Origin: Escallonia rubra
Lineage: Eukaryota; Streptophyta; Magnoliopsida; Escalloniales; Escalloniaceae
DNA length: 64,000 bases
NCBI GenBank assembly: GCA_033065855.1
Contig: JAVXUO010001057.1
Span: forward strand, 1-64,000
Reading direction: 5' to 3'
The first letter of the stretch is position 1; the number at the start of each line of letters is the position of its first letter. This document shows positions 31,801 to 42,197 of the stretch, in pieces. The notes under the pieces are model-generated. The model saw only the letters and a program-made list of their open reading frames with translations. It was not told where the DNA came from and ran no database searches. Made by a program: the position numbers and the translations under genes.

Positions 31801-34231
31801 AGCAGATACGATTCATTAATCAATGTCAAAGTAGGACGAGGAAAAGTCTCTTTCCTCAGCCTTAATGAACCAATAAATTCCTGCTTTGCGTACGCTCCCT
31901 ACTTTGACCAAACAATCCCATCCCTAACCACATGGTGGAAGACTAATCACCATGTCTTCTGCCCGCTTTACAATCCATTAATTAATACTTTTATATTTTA
32001 GCTCTTCTAGAGCAATTTACGGACCGAGGAATTTGTCCAAAAAACAGAAGAGGTTATGCCATCAAACCACCTTGCTAGTTAGTTTTCCACATTGTTCATT
32101 TTTTATTCAACCCACTTTTCTCGATTGCTTTGAGCAGATCCAACATCACCAACACCGAAGGAATCCCCATACATGGAGCAAACAAGGAACCCTAGGTGGG
32201 ACTATGAGCCCTAGGTAGACATTCCCCGTTTTTTAAAACTAAGGGAGCTTTACTATGCACTTCCTAAATAACTAATGACAGTACCCGTACAGATATTGTC
32301 ATCTGCCCTAGACTAACCCATACTCTAAGCTATAAGGACCGCCTGCCTTGCCCCGACTCGCTTCAGCCTATTTTGGTCAAACATTTAGCGATAACATATC
32401 TTAGGCTAGTAGAAATAAAAGAACGCGGAGTGTTACTCCCACTATGTAGCACATTATATATATATGAAAGCCGAAACTGAGAGAATGATGTATAGTTATC
32501 GCTTACTTTAACACTCTCTTACTTCATTACGTGGACTTTCTTAAAATTTTAAATTTACTTAACTTTGTAATGATGATATATATTCATTCTCTCTCCCTCC
32601 CCCTCCCCCCAACCCAATTTGATTTGAATTCTTTATTTCCATATGAAATTCAACCAATTATATAGATTTTACATTTTTCTCTCTTCTATGTCAACATGCC
32701 CCACTAAATTTTTTTATTTATATCTTTATACTTTCATTAATTCCTAGATTTTGACAAAAGTAATTCTCTATATAATTTTTTTTAATCTTATATATTTTTT
32801 ATTATTTAGAAAAACACAATATTCTCGAACAGTTTTTCGCTTAAACTACCATTATCTCATTTTTTTATTTCATTATAAGTTTTATATATTGTTTACTCTC
32901 CTATTTTTTTAATCATTTATTATCTATTGTTACTCTTTTTTCGGTGATCTTGAATAATACAACCTCGACACATGAGTTATTATTGTTAGTATTATCACAC
33001 CAATTGCTATTAGTTAGGAGAGACTATTCTATTATTTCACACGCTACTAAGTTTATAATCATCTTATTGTCACTACTAAGTTTATAATTGTTATTAGGCA
33101 TATAAATATGAGATCTTTCAATATGTATTTTGATAGTTGTTGCTCCGTGTGTAACGCACGGGATCAAAACTAGTTCTTAATTATTTTGCAATCTTTTATC
33201 GCTAAAAATTGTATTTTTTTTTTAAAATAAAAGAGACACCATGGGTCCACAATCCACCATATTTCCAAGTTGAGTGAGGTGGAGCACCATGATTTGCAAA
33301 ACCGGTATAAATGCACCCCGGTCCACACGTTCCCACCAAATTCTTTGCCCCAAAGTCAAACCCAAGATTAGGCCACCCACTAAAAGATGCTAACATAAAA
33401 GAAAAAAAAATTTAATAGTAAAACGTTAAAGTAAATTTTTTTTTTCCCTAGAGAGCATAAGACTTTACCTTTCCGGCAACCATTTCCGTCGGCGAACCCA
33501 TCTCCGGCAAACCCATGCCTACATCGGCACCGAAACCCCTTCGTACCGTTCCCGACCGATACGTTTGTCCGAACCGCGTTGGGATGGCACCGGTACGGCG
33601 GCCCCTCCAGCCACCACCCCAGCTCCATCGTTTGGAACTCCAGCGCCACCGGCGCATTCTCATTCCCACCCCTGTTCTTGTCCAAATCAACCGTGATCGA
33701 GGAGAACAAGACCCCACAGGAAGTCCGGTTCAGGTCACCCCGAGTCATGAACTGCGCGCCGGTATTATCGTCAGAATAACAGCTTACGTTTTCACTCCCC
33801 GTATCACAGCCCCGTAACTGGAACCGGTCCTGCAAAGCGCTCATCCGGATAATACAGCCGTCGTGCGGCGACCCACAGCCTCGCAACAGAAGGCTGTTCC
33901 GCCACGTTAGCGCGTAACTTTTACCGATGAGCTCATAGGCGTCACTGATCGGACGGCTACAGTTTGCCGGTAGATTGACCAGTATGTAATCACTAGTCAA
34001 GTTCTGAACTTGGAATTCACCTATCTTTATAGTGCCGTCTTTCCTGCAATTCAGTACAATTCCACACCCGGGTGAGAATCCGAACGGGTAAGGGACCCGA
34101 ACCACATCACCCTTTCTTTCTCCATTTCTGCAGTGCTGGTTGCAGTGGGTTGAGTTATCGGCTCTGGCATCTAATGGTGATAAGAGTAAAATTGCAAAAA
34201 GAAGGGAGATGATCATGTTTAAGCCAATCAT
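28882..34231 (-). CDS. WAKL14: Wall-associated receptor kinase-like 14 (WAKL14-like), complete, 3 exons
   Basis: Minus-strand exons are 34231-33469, 31225-31151 and 30167-28882, with GT-AG junctions. They join to 2124 nt, 707 aa, almost the length of Arabidopsis WAKL14 as I recall it. Residues 1-24 are a signal peptide. Residues about 29-250 are the cysteine-rich, pectin-binding-type extracellular region (GUB_WAK), ending in an EGF-like piece (GFRCRCRHGFAGDGF). The membrane span is about 272-297, encoded across the exon 2/3 junction. The kinase spans about 325-605: glycine loop GTGAYGTV, lysine 366 in VAIKK, catalytic HRD with aspartate 462, and DFG with aspartate 480. It is an RD kinase with all key residues present. 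The C-terminal tail is serine-rich. It probably monitors the cell wall at the plasma membrane. Intron 1 is 2.2 kb and holds a Helitron-like end. Confidence 0.93.
32230..33174 (+). mobile_element. AT-rich insertion in WAKL14 intron 1 with a Helitron-like 3' end
   Basis: At 33145-33161 a short hairpin (CCGTGTG, then CGCACGG, one mismatch) is followed 8 bases later by CTAG and then T (33170-33174). A 3' hairpin 5-12 bases before CTRR, inserted before T, is the Helitron signature. The DNA to the left is AT-rich with no coding potential. The 5' end (expected TC after A) was not located, so the left border is a guess. Confidence 0.45.
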
Positions 34232-34236
34232 GGCAT
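34228..34236 (-). promoter_or_regulatory. Minimal upstream ORF overlapping the WAKL14 start codon
   Basis: On the minus strand the start reads ATGCCATGATT. The first ATG opens a two-codon frame (ATG-CCA-TGA) whose stop overlaps the main ATG as ATGA. Such stop-start overlaps can lower or tune translation. Its effect depends on where transcription starts, which is not known. Confidence 0.5.
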
Positions 34237-34297
34237 TTTCTGGAAGAGGAAAGAAACCCTGTTTTTAGAGGGTGAAAGGCTTTTTGACCCCTGGAGG

Positions 34298-34307
34298 GTA
34301 TTTATGG
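34298..34307 (-). promoter_or_regulatory. Candidate TATA box of the WAKL14-like gene
   Basis: Minus-strand CCATAAATAC lies about 70 bp before the start codon. It predicts a short 5' UTR of about 35-45 nt that would still include the minimal upstream ORF. Confidence 0.45.
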
Positions 34308-34828
34308 AGGAACTTAAAGGGTGTAGTTGAGGAGGTGATGCTTGTCAATAAATGCTCTGAAGGGTTTGAATTTGATGGTTTAGCTTGTAATTGCTCTGTG
34401 ATTCCCGGGAGGGAAGGGTGTTTAAAATCAAAAGCCGGGTCTTGATTTTGATGGATAAGATGAGAGAGAGGGAGGAGGAGCAGAGCGTGAAAGTCTGAGG
34501 GAGCTTCCTATTGCAAAGCAGATATGGATGTCAGTTGCCAAGTTGTCAATCCGATGGTTCTACATGGGAATTGATCCTTTTTAACCTTTTGTTTACTAAT
34601 AATCTTCGGCCGAAATTGCGTATTGAGGGTCGTTGTTTTGACCGCCATCACCATCTTCACGTCAACGCGCATTTCACCGCCCCGTCTGCCGACTTCCGGT
34701 GGAAGAGTTTGTGAACAATTTAATTTTAGGCTCCGGCCCCCCTCTCCTCTTATGTCCTACGACCAAGAAAATGGTGGGGGACTTCAGGAAAATAGAAGGG
34801 CAATTTACTTTCGAACAAACCTAAAAGA

Positions 34829-34945
34829 TTTTTTTTTTTTTTTGGGGAAATAGTCACAACTATAATTTATATGGCTCGTCGGTATAGGATTTCGAACTCG
34901 TAACCTCAAGGTTATGCCCTTTGCCACTCCACCACCCCTTGGGGT
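34829..34945 (-). mobile_element. tRNA-derived SINE, second copy
   Basis: On the minus strand it has a tRNA-like head (AGGGGTGGTGGAGTGGCAAA, matching the A-box pattern) and a B box (GAGTTCGAAATCC). It ends in 15 A (T run at 34829-34843). Head, B box and tail positions match the SINE at 15374-15490. No target duplication was recognised, so it is probably older or inserted in repeated DNA. Confidence 0.7.
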
Positions 34946-34965
34946 TAATCTTGAATAACTCAAAG

Positions 34966-35480
34966 CGCCACATTTGACACATTCTTGAGGAAAGATGGAT
35001 CTTTTTGTTGTTGTTGTTGTTGTTTGATGCCAAGGAAAGTGGGTTCGCAGTCGACGTGGAGGTGCCACAAGAAATGCAGTCCGAGTCAGATGCCAAGTAT
35101 GTTGATGTGAGACACAACAAGGGTTTGGAACAAGGACAGAGACCAAGGGCTTCCCAGACAGAGCCTAAGGATGGCAGTGATGCGAGGGCGACGGCGCGGG
35201 ATGAATACATGACGACCGTCACAGTCCGATGTTTAGGTCCCGAATCAAGGTCCTGTATGTTTCTCTCTAGAATTTTAGAGTGAGAAAGTGAAAATGTTCT
35301 GAAAATGTCCAAACGTCATGTTTCGTTCCAAATGAATTCTCAAGACCTGTATTTATAGAGATTGAGATGATGATGTCATTAACCGACACGTGGTGCTCCC
35401 TGAGAGTGACACGTCATCGGGGGGTCCACGGGTGCCGGTGCTCCATGGACCGTCGGATCGCATATTCACCCGGCATGCCC
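34966..35480 (-). mobile_element. Probable LTR or promoter region of a retrotransposon (minus orientation)
   Basis: A good TATA box on the minus strand (CTCTATAAATAC, plus 35349-35360) sits in a GC-richer segment bordering minisatellites. Several mutually antisense open frames of 80-150 codons lack domains. This resembles an LTR plus non-coding region of a Gypsy-type element, but termini and target duplication were not found. Confidence 0.35.
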
Positions 35481-35739
35481 CGCACAGCGTCGCTTTGTCT
35501 GTCTAGAAAGACTGGCTCCCACAACGTCGGTGTGGCCAGAGAATCCCCTTGATCTAGCCTCCAATCCAAGCCCTTGCAGAGTCCCACAGGCCTGGCAGCG
35601 GTGGGGAAGACCCGACGCCCAACTGCCAGGTGAACTAGGCGCGATGCCCTTCGAAGACCTGTTCCCATCTCGGAGTGACCCGGGGGTCATAGTTGCTAGG
35701 GGTGCCGACGCAAGCCCCCAGTGCCGGAGCACGTAGGCC

Positions 35740-36120
35740 AGTCACGCAGGCACCCTGGCGGAGATAGTGTCCCGGAGGAGTCGCCTATTCCGCAAGCCGA
35801 GGTAGCATCCCGGAGGAGCCGTCTACCTGGCCGGCCAAGGTAACATCGCAGAGGAGCCGTCTACCTGGCAGAAGGGGAGTCTTCATGCCGGAGCACTTGG
35901 AGCTCCCTGGCAGAGATAGTGTCCCGGAGGAGTCGCCTATCCCCGCGGGTGAGTCCTTGTGCCGGAGCACTCGGAGCATGTCAAGGTAGCATCCCGGAGG
36001 AGCCGTCTACCCGACTGGCCGAGGTAGCATCCCGGAGGAGCCGTCTACCTGGCGGAAGGGGAGTTGAAGAGCTCCCTGGCGGAGATAGTGTCCCGGAGGA
36101 GTCGCTTATCCCCGCAGGAT
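35740..36120. repeat. GC-rich minisatellite, CCCGGAGGAGYCGYCTA units
   Basis: At least seven copies of CCCGGAGGAG(T/C)CG(C/T)CTA(C/T)C are spaced 30-80 bp apart, joined by GAGATAGTGT or GAGGTAGCAT and CTACCTGGC(A/G). Higher-order blocks of about 150 bp repeat at 35755, 35910 and 36070. Many opposite-strand frames here are open only because of base composition. Confidence 0.75.
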
Positions 36121-36484
36121 GATGTACACTCCGGAGAGTGGGTCGAAGCATGTTCCACGACCAAGGCAAGGTGCGCATGGTGTGGTGAATGAGTGTGGTG
36201 CCCGGGGGCATGTAACATGATTGTGGTGCATGGGTGCGATGAAGTGAGTAAGGTGCCGGGGGCACGTCTTTGTTAGTGGCGCGGCGCATGGGCGCGACGT
36301 AGTGCGTATGGTGTCGGGGGTACGGTAGTGTGACAGAGAGCCTGGGGGCACTGCTGTGTCAGCGGTGCGACGCACGGGCGCGACGGAGTGTTGGAGTGCG
36401 ACGCCCGGATTCTGGCGACGGGGGACGGGGAGTTGTGTCCGGGCGGCGGGGTCGCGGAGTTGTGTATGGTCCCTTGAAGAGAAG

Positions 36485-36680
36485 TGAAGGTGTTAAGTAT
36501 GGAGACCAAAGGCCAACCCATAGGGGAAGTCCAAGGCCAACCCTTAGGGGGAGGCCAAGGCCAATGCCAAGGGAAAGCCGAGGCCGACCCCATAAGGAAG
36601 GGCAAGGCCGAGGCTGAGGCCGACCCCATAAGGAAGGCCAAGGCCGAGGCCGACCCCAAGGGGAAGGCCAAAGCCAACTT
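36485..36680. repeat. Minisatellite of GGCCAAGGCCGAGGCCGACC units
   Basis: Tandem variants of AAGGCCGAGGCCGACCCCAT followed by AAGGAAGG fill this block. A frame here reads KAEADPIRKAKAEADP repeats, which is a by-product of the repeat and not evidence of a protein. Confidence 0.75.
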
Positions 36681-36849
36681 CCTTGTGCAAGTGCCATGGT
36701 GCGCCGATGGGCGACATGCGAAGTGCGACGGTCAAAGTGTCATGAGGCTTTGCTCGAAAATGAGCTTCTGAGTGACGAAGTAACGTAACGAAAGTGAGAA
36801 GTGCACGTGACTTGAGCATGCATGCTTTGACCGGTTGTGAGCGTTGAAA

Positions 36850-39780
36850 ATGTCTGTTACTTGTGTAGACGTGTCATGCAAAATGGGACTACGGTGGGCT
36901 TTTGGGTGCGACCAGGATAGGTTGGGAACATTATTCTGCTACAACTGCTAAGTAGTTGAGTGGGTCGGAGGCAAACTATCTAGGGTTACAATAATTGTAA
37001 ATCGAAGGGTGTGTATATATCCATATGTCAATATTTTGTAACCTCGTGCAACTCAACTTGAAAGCGTTAAGAGTTTGGAGCTTTGGACTAAATCTCTTTT
37101 TGTTTAATAACTTCTCACTAATGTGTAATGTTTTTAAAAGGTATGGTTTTGAACAACAACTTTATGCTATTAAAGTGTGATTCAAAACACAAATTTGAAA
37201 AAATCTTGAAAATGTTCAAAACACGATTATAGTGCCAAGAAAAGTACCTTAATGCTTAACCATGCTTTTCTTTGAAAAAGTGAGATATTTAAGAACTAAT
37301 TGTCTCGCTTTACGTCTTTGTAGTCAAGTCTTTTTTGAACTTTTTGTCATATCTTTTGTTATATTTATTGAAATAATTATTTCTTTCTTTGTTTTTTAAA
37401 TAGTAATTATTATTTTAAGTAATTTGCATACCATCTTGTATATATCAAATGCAGCTTTGATTCTTCTTGTGACAGGGCAGTGTAGTCAATTGTACACAGT
37501 TTGACTCCCATCTCTCTCCCGAACTAATCCATGTCGAGTATTTATTATCACAAAATTACATGATTTGGCGATTATGCCCACGAAGCCTAGATAGTTGACT
37601 GACTTGCAGACTCCCAAAATTCCCAAGTCTTCTAGTCCTCTGACTATTCCAAGGTTGGAAGTTTCTTCACTTAAACTAGCAAAAATTCATCTCGCATGGG
37701 AACTATTTATGACCGAGCAAGGTAATATTTGGTTGCAGTTGCGGTCACAATTCCACTTTTGATTAAGCCATACGGAACGATTCGTGCATGCATATGTAGC
37801 TCATTTTTGAAGCGGTACAAACCATAAACCAGAGAACTTGTGCGACCAGGAGAAGCCGGATATTCTGAGGATTGAAGCATCAGCCAATGACAAACAATAC
37901 CTTAATAAAAGAGGGCCTTGCTTAAAGTTAAAACGACAGAGGCAGTATTTATTGACCGTTGGAATGGAATGGGACGACCCAACTCATGAGTCTTGACCGT
38001 GACATACTAATCTTTGTCCAGATTTGGGCCCTGGATACTGACTACTCAGCTGGGTCAGGCCACATCTTGTTGCTAACATTATTATCTGTGTAATAATGAT
38101 CATAAATCAACGTAAGGCCGAATGTGTCACTCCCTCCTTGGTTCAAACCTGATATGGGTAGGAGTGCATGTTTTCATGGTAATCAAGTTGTCGCCTTAAC
38201 TGGGAACCTCTCGGCTTGTACCATCGTAGGTTAGGTTTGCTTTCGATTTACTTGCTATTTTATGAGTTGCTACTAATCGGACCAATTGAATCGTTGAAGG
38301 TGGTGATAGGGTTGAACTATAAAGCATGGATAGAAATGGGTGAAAAGAAGTTCACCTACGTAGAAATTGGTTAAGGTAGACAAAACTCAAACTTGTCGTT
38401 TTTCAGGCCTTGGAAGCTGATGGAAAAATAACATTTTTGAGCTGGATTTGAAAAAATAAACAGCATATTTGGACTTAGGGCGTCAATTTTTTGTCTAGCA
38501 ATGACCGTCAGCTCAAAATTAATGTTTCTAGAAGAAAATTTATTTTTATTTCAAAAATGCATGTGAAGGGGAGTAAAGACTCAGAAGAAAAGGTTCATAA
38601 CTATGTTGATTAGAAGTTGGGAGTATGCAAAATTATGTTATTCTACTGATCGAGATTCTGAAATTTTTTTGAAGGGAACGTAAATCGATCCCTGTACCAA
38701 ATTGGTCTAATATCAATAAAATGGCTACCATTTGGTACTAATATTTTTTTTACGTAAATACTGGTTTAAAAAACAATAATTTAAACTCCAAATCTAGGAA
38801 CCTTTTGAATATAAAATTTTAAAAAATCCGTACTCCTTTTTTCTGAACCAGTAGAGAAGGAGTTGTAAGAACCCCATCCACAACCGGATAATGCCTTTCT
38901 CAAACGGAGAAGTAAGCACTTGATCTACAGCCCCCTCACATTTCTCAAAAAGAATAATCAAGTAAATATTTATAAGTTCACGGGCAGCGTTCACAAATTA
39001 TCCCGACACGAAGGCTCAAACTTAGCCTTCTCACAAGTAGCCTAGAGTCTTCCTTTGGAGCCATTGTTGAATAATATCAGCTACCCAGTCGGATCGTCTA
39101 GATTTGAGCATGCCTTCATGTTCCGACCTTCGAAAACATGACCGAATAGCTTAGTCCGAACTCTTGAGAATCTGATATTATATATAACAACCTTGTCACG
39201 CAAGTCCACCACAGAACAATGTTTCCTTAAATGAGCTAGCCAAGTAAGTACTCGTGAGTTCATCACATGGTATCACAAGGCCAACCATAAAACATTTCAT
39301 ACCAAATAGGAATATTTCAGGGGATAATGGAAGAAAATAGCTTAAAGAACCTTGTCGGGGGTGGGGTGGGGGATGGAGAATAGAGAGACGAAGACAATTG
39401 AGGAGAGGAGAAGACACTTACTCGACGATTCGTGCCCGAGCAAGGAGGACTGAGGGCTAGAAGTGGGATTGTTGTGCATTCAATAAAGAGTGTCGAGCGT
39501 TGTAAGTTGAAAAAAAAAGGTTCTTTTTCTTTTGGTCTACAAATATTTACTTTCTTATAATAACACAATACAAGATATTCTTGTATATCTTAAACAAACT
39601 TGGTATTTGAAATCCTGGTGATTTTTGGACGAAGCACTTATCTATACTGAACCCAAATATTGAGATTCTAAAAAAAATCAATCTCCATAGCAGTTCTGAA
39701 TATCAATTTAATTTGGTTCGTATGGTATTTCGAAATAATGAATATCGTGTATAACCCTAATTAGAGGCAAGGGGGGACAG
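36850..39780. other. Intergenic, no gene supported
   Basis: AT-rich sequence with short frames only, the longest about 80 codons and without domains. No element termini were recognised. Confidence 0.4.
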
Positions 39781-39895
39781 TATCTAATTTAAACGGGCCA
39801 AGGGCCTAAGGCTAGGCTTTGAACGGGTTGGACGGGCCTGTGAAATGCTTGGTCCACAACTTTTGATATGCTCGTGTTTTTTTGACCCGGCGCCC

Positions 39896-39938
39896 AGGCC
39901 CAGACTTCTAATAGTGTAGGTCCATGCTCAAAACCCTA
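39896..39938 (+). promoter_or_regulatory. Site II element and telo-box upstream of the UTP16-like gene
   Basis: AGGCCCA (39896-39902), the reverse of the site II motif TGGGCY, is followed 28 bp later by a telo-box AAACCCTA (39931-39938). This is 80-125 bp before the start codon at 40020. The pair is typical of plant ribosomal-protein and ribosome-biogenesis promoters. Confidence 0.6.
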
Positions 39939-40019
39939 GCCCTAAAACCTTGATAACTCAGTTCAAGCTACTGGGAAAGATTGATCGATAAGGGGGAGTT
40001 TGGAATCCAGTGTTTTGTA

Positions 40020-42197
40020 ATGTCGGGAAGAGATGAAGGAAGCGAATCCGAAGAAGCCCCCGAGGAATTCACATCCGAGCAGGTTCGACTGCACCAAATC
40101 AACCCTTGGATTCCGTTTACTTCTTTTTGTGCTCATTATTGTTTAATCCGGACCAGTATTAATTTTCAACTTTTGCCATACACTACAAATTCTTCGCAGG
40201 CAATACAGCAAGACGAAAAGATAAGAAAAGTTGAGCGAGATAATAAGGCCAGGTTTGGAGCTTCTGTATTCGGGTTGAATTTATATCTTTAAACTTGGTG
40301 ATTGGTTTGGTGTTATTTGGCAAGAGTAAGCGTGAAATTTAGCCTTTATTTTACTTCTGAGCTCTCAATTTCCGGGAAATTTTGATGCCATTTTTGCATT
40401 CTGAAATGCCTTATGGAAAATAGTTTAAGCAAGTTTTGTTTAGATTTCCCCGGTATGACACTTACTTCTGAACCAATTGAAGGGTACTTTTCCCAGACGT
40501 CATCTTACCAGTATTATAATGCTTCCTGCAGATGAGGGGTCGTGGGTCTTTGATAAGCCCCGTTTGTTACTTTTGCTCATGGGTTTTCCTTTTCCATGTG
40601 TTGTGTTCAAGTATGCTCATGCTCTCTTGCCCCACAATATCATCCTCATCAAAATGTCGTTCGTACTTTTCTACTAATGCATCTGGAACTGCTTTATCTT
40701 TATTGTTCCATGGTGTGTACGAGTTTACATAGCCATGGGTGGTTTAGATTTTTGCCAACTAGGAACGAGGCAAAATCCAACTTTGTTGACTCAATATATG
40801 GGAGTGGTAACCAACTGTAGTTCTAGGCAGCGAGGTAATGGCGGCAACAGTTTGCTGACCGTTCGTTTATGTCCAAAAACCTTCCTGTGGTTGCGACCAA
40901 GAAGGTGGATTTTGAAATTGCAGTACGAGGCTAAATCAAAGAAATGGAATCTGCCTCTGTGCCATTTAAATCTGAATTCCATGCTTTAAGCATAAAATTG
41001 AGATTCTAACTATATGGGTTGCCCAAAAGATGGGAACCAATATAAATCTGGCTTTCATTGGGTCTGAGCCTGATTTGAAGTTCCATTTCATGATCCAATT
41101 GGGCCCTTTAGTCTGTGGCGTTTTGGGTTGGGTGACATGTTGTGCCTGGCCGATGGCCGTTAAAATCGTTAATGGTGCATTGAACTGTTACCATATTTTT
41201 ATTCCCGGAGTTTAAGAGACTTTCTTGAATAAACTCTTTAAAGGTCATCTACGAGTAAGAACCCGAAACCAACGTATCTTCTTTTTCTACATGATTGTAT
41301 TGTCACCACTTCATGTGAAGCAACCCTTACACTCTAGTATCCATGAAAATGGCTTTAAGACTTGCTAAATTATTGGAAGCACATCGAAATATGAAATTTT
41401 GGATGATTTTCTGTATTGTTTCTTATGCTGGTTTCTGATAGCAAAAGAACATGCCGTGAGATAGCTTGCTCTTCTCAGGGTTGCCCGCGAAGGAAAGGAA
41501 CGTCGCAGACAATGGGCTCAAAAGTTGACACCACGGCCATCAAGTGGCGATCAGGGTGTTACCGAAACTGAAAGGAACGAGGAGTCCGAGAATAATGGTG
41601 GAATGCTTCCAGATGACATTGTAAAACTGCTTGCAGCTCAAGAGAAGTATGCCCCTCTCTCTCCCCCACCCGCTCTCTCCCTCTCTCTCTCCCTCTCCCT
41701 CTCCCTCTCCCTCTCCCTCTCCTTCTCTCTCTCTCTCCCTCTCCCTCTCTCCCTCTCGCTCCCTCTCCCTCCCCATATGTAGGTCTAGGAGCGGTGAGCT
41801 CTATCTCTCATGTGAGGTTATGACCAAGAGGATAAATACCTCCATCTGCAGGAAAGTTTTCTTATCAGATACCGAGGAAGAAAAGACTGAGAAAAGGTCT
41901 GCTCCAAAAAAGAAAAAGCTTAAAAGCTCTGGGTGAGGGCACTTTAGCATTCTTCATTTTCAACTGAGTAAATGGCTTACATAGATCTCATATGATATCA
42001 GTTTTGAAATTTGATTGTTTCTATACAGGCTAGAACCTGTTATCTTGAAGGACATCCCTTCTGCTCATTGCTTACAGAACTCATTGGAGTTTTTGAAGAA
42101 AAGGAAAATGCAGGTTCCAAGATCATCTGCAGTTTTGAACAACTCTAACCAAGCATTACGGTTGCTTTCTACATCTGTTCTTTTAAGTAAGAAATGA
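40020..42197 (+). CDS. U3 snoRNA-associated Bud21/UTP16-like nuclear protein, complete, 5 exons
   Basis: The exons are 40020-40082, 40200-40252, 41479-41646, 41852-41932 and 42029-42197. All have GT-AG borders and join to 534 nt, 177 aa. The protein is highly charged. It has an acidic N-terminus (SESEEAPEEFTSEQ), a basic coiled-coil-like stretch (IRKVERDNKARVAREGKERR), a middle motif MLPDDIVKLLAAQEKKVFLSD, and a lysine-rich nuclear-localisation-type block (KKKKLK). The conserved-looking C-terminus is FLKKRKMQVPRSSAVLNNSN. The layout and C-terminus resemble plant members of the U3 snoRNA-associated family (yeast Bud21/Utp16), which act in the small-subunit processome in the nucleolus. I place it there from memory. 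The telo-box/site II promoter supports a ribosome-biogenesis role. Confidence 0.72.
41652..41774 (+). repeat. Imperfect (CT)n/(CTCTCC)n microsatellite next to a splice donor
   Basis: An almost uninterrupted pyrimidine tract of about 120 bp begins 5 bases after the intron 3 donor (GTATG) of the UTP16-like gene and fills over half of that 205-bp intron. Open frames reading SLSLSPS or GEREREG here are translations of the repeat. Confidence 0.9.

Noticed and set aside
33515-33817. Plus-strand 100-codon frame opposite WAKL14 exon 1
   Set aside because: It is the antisense shadow of the cysteine-rich coding exon and has no domain.
36273-36819. Several opposite-strand 90-134 codon frames rich in A, G, P and K
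   Set aside because: They arise from GC-rich minisatellites; periodic peptides mirror the DNA repeat.
41525-41782. Frames reading SLSLSLS or GEREREG near the UTP16-like gene
   Set aside because: They translate the CT microsatellite and cross a confirmed splice donor.
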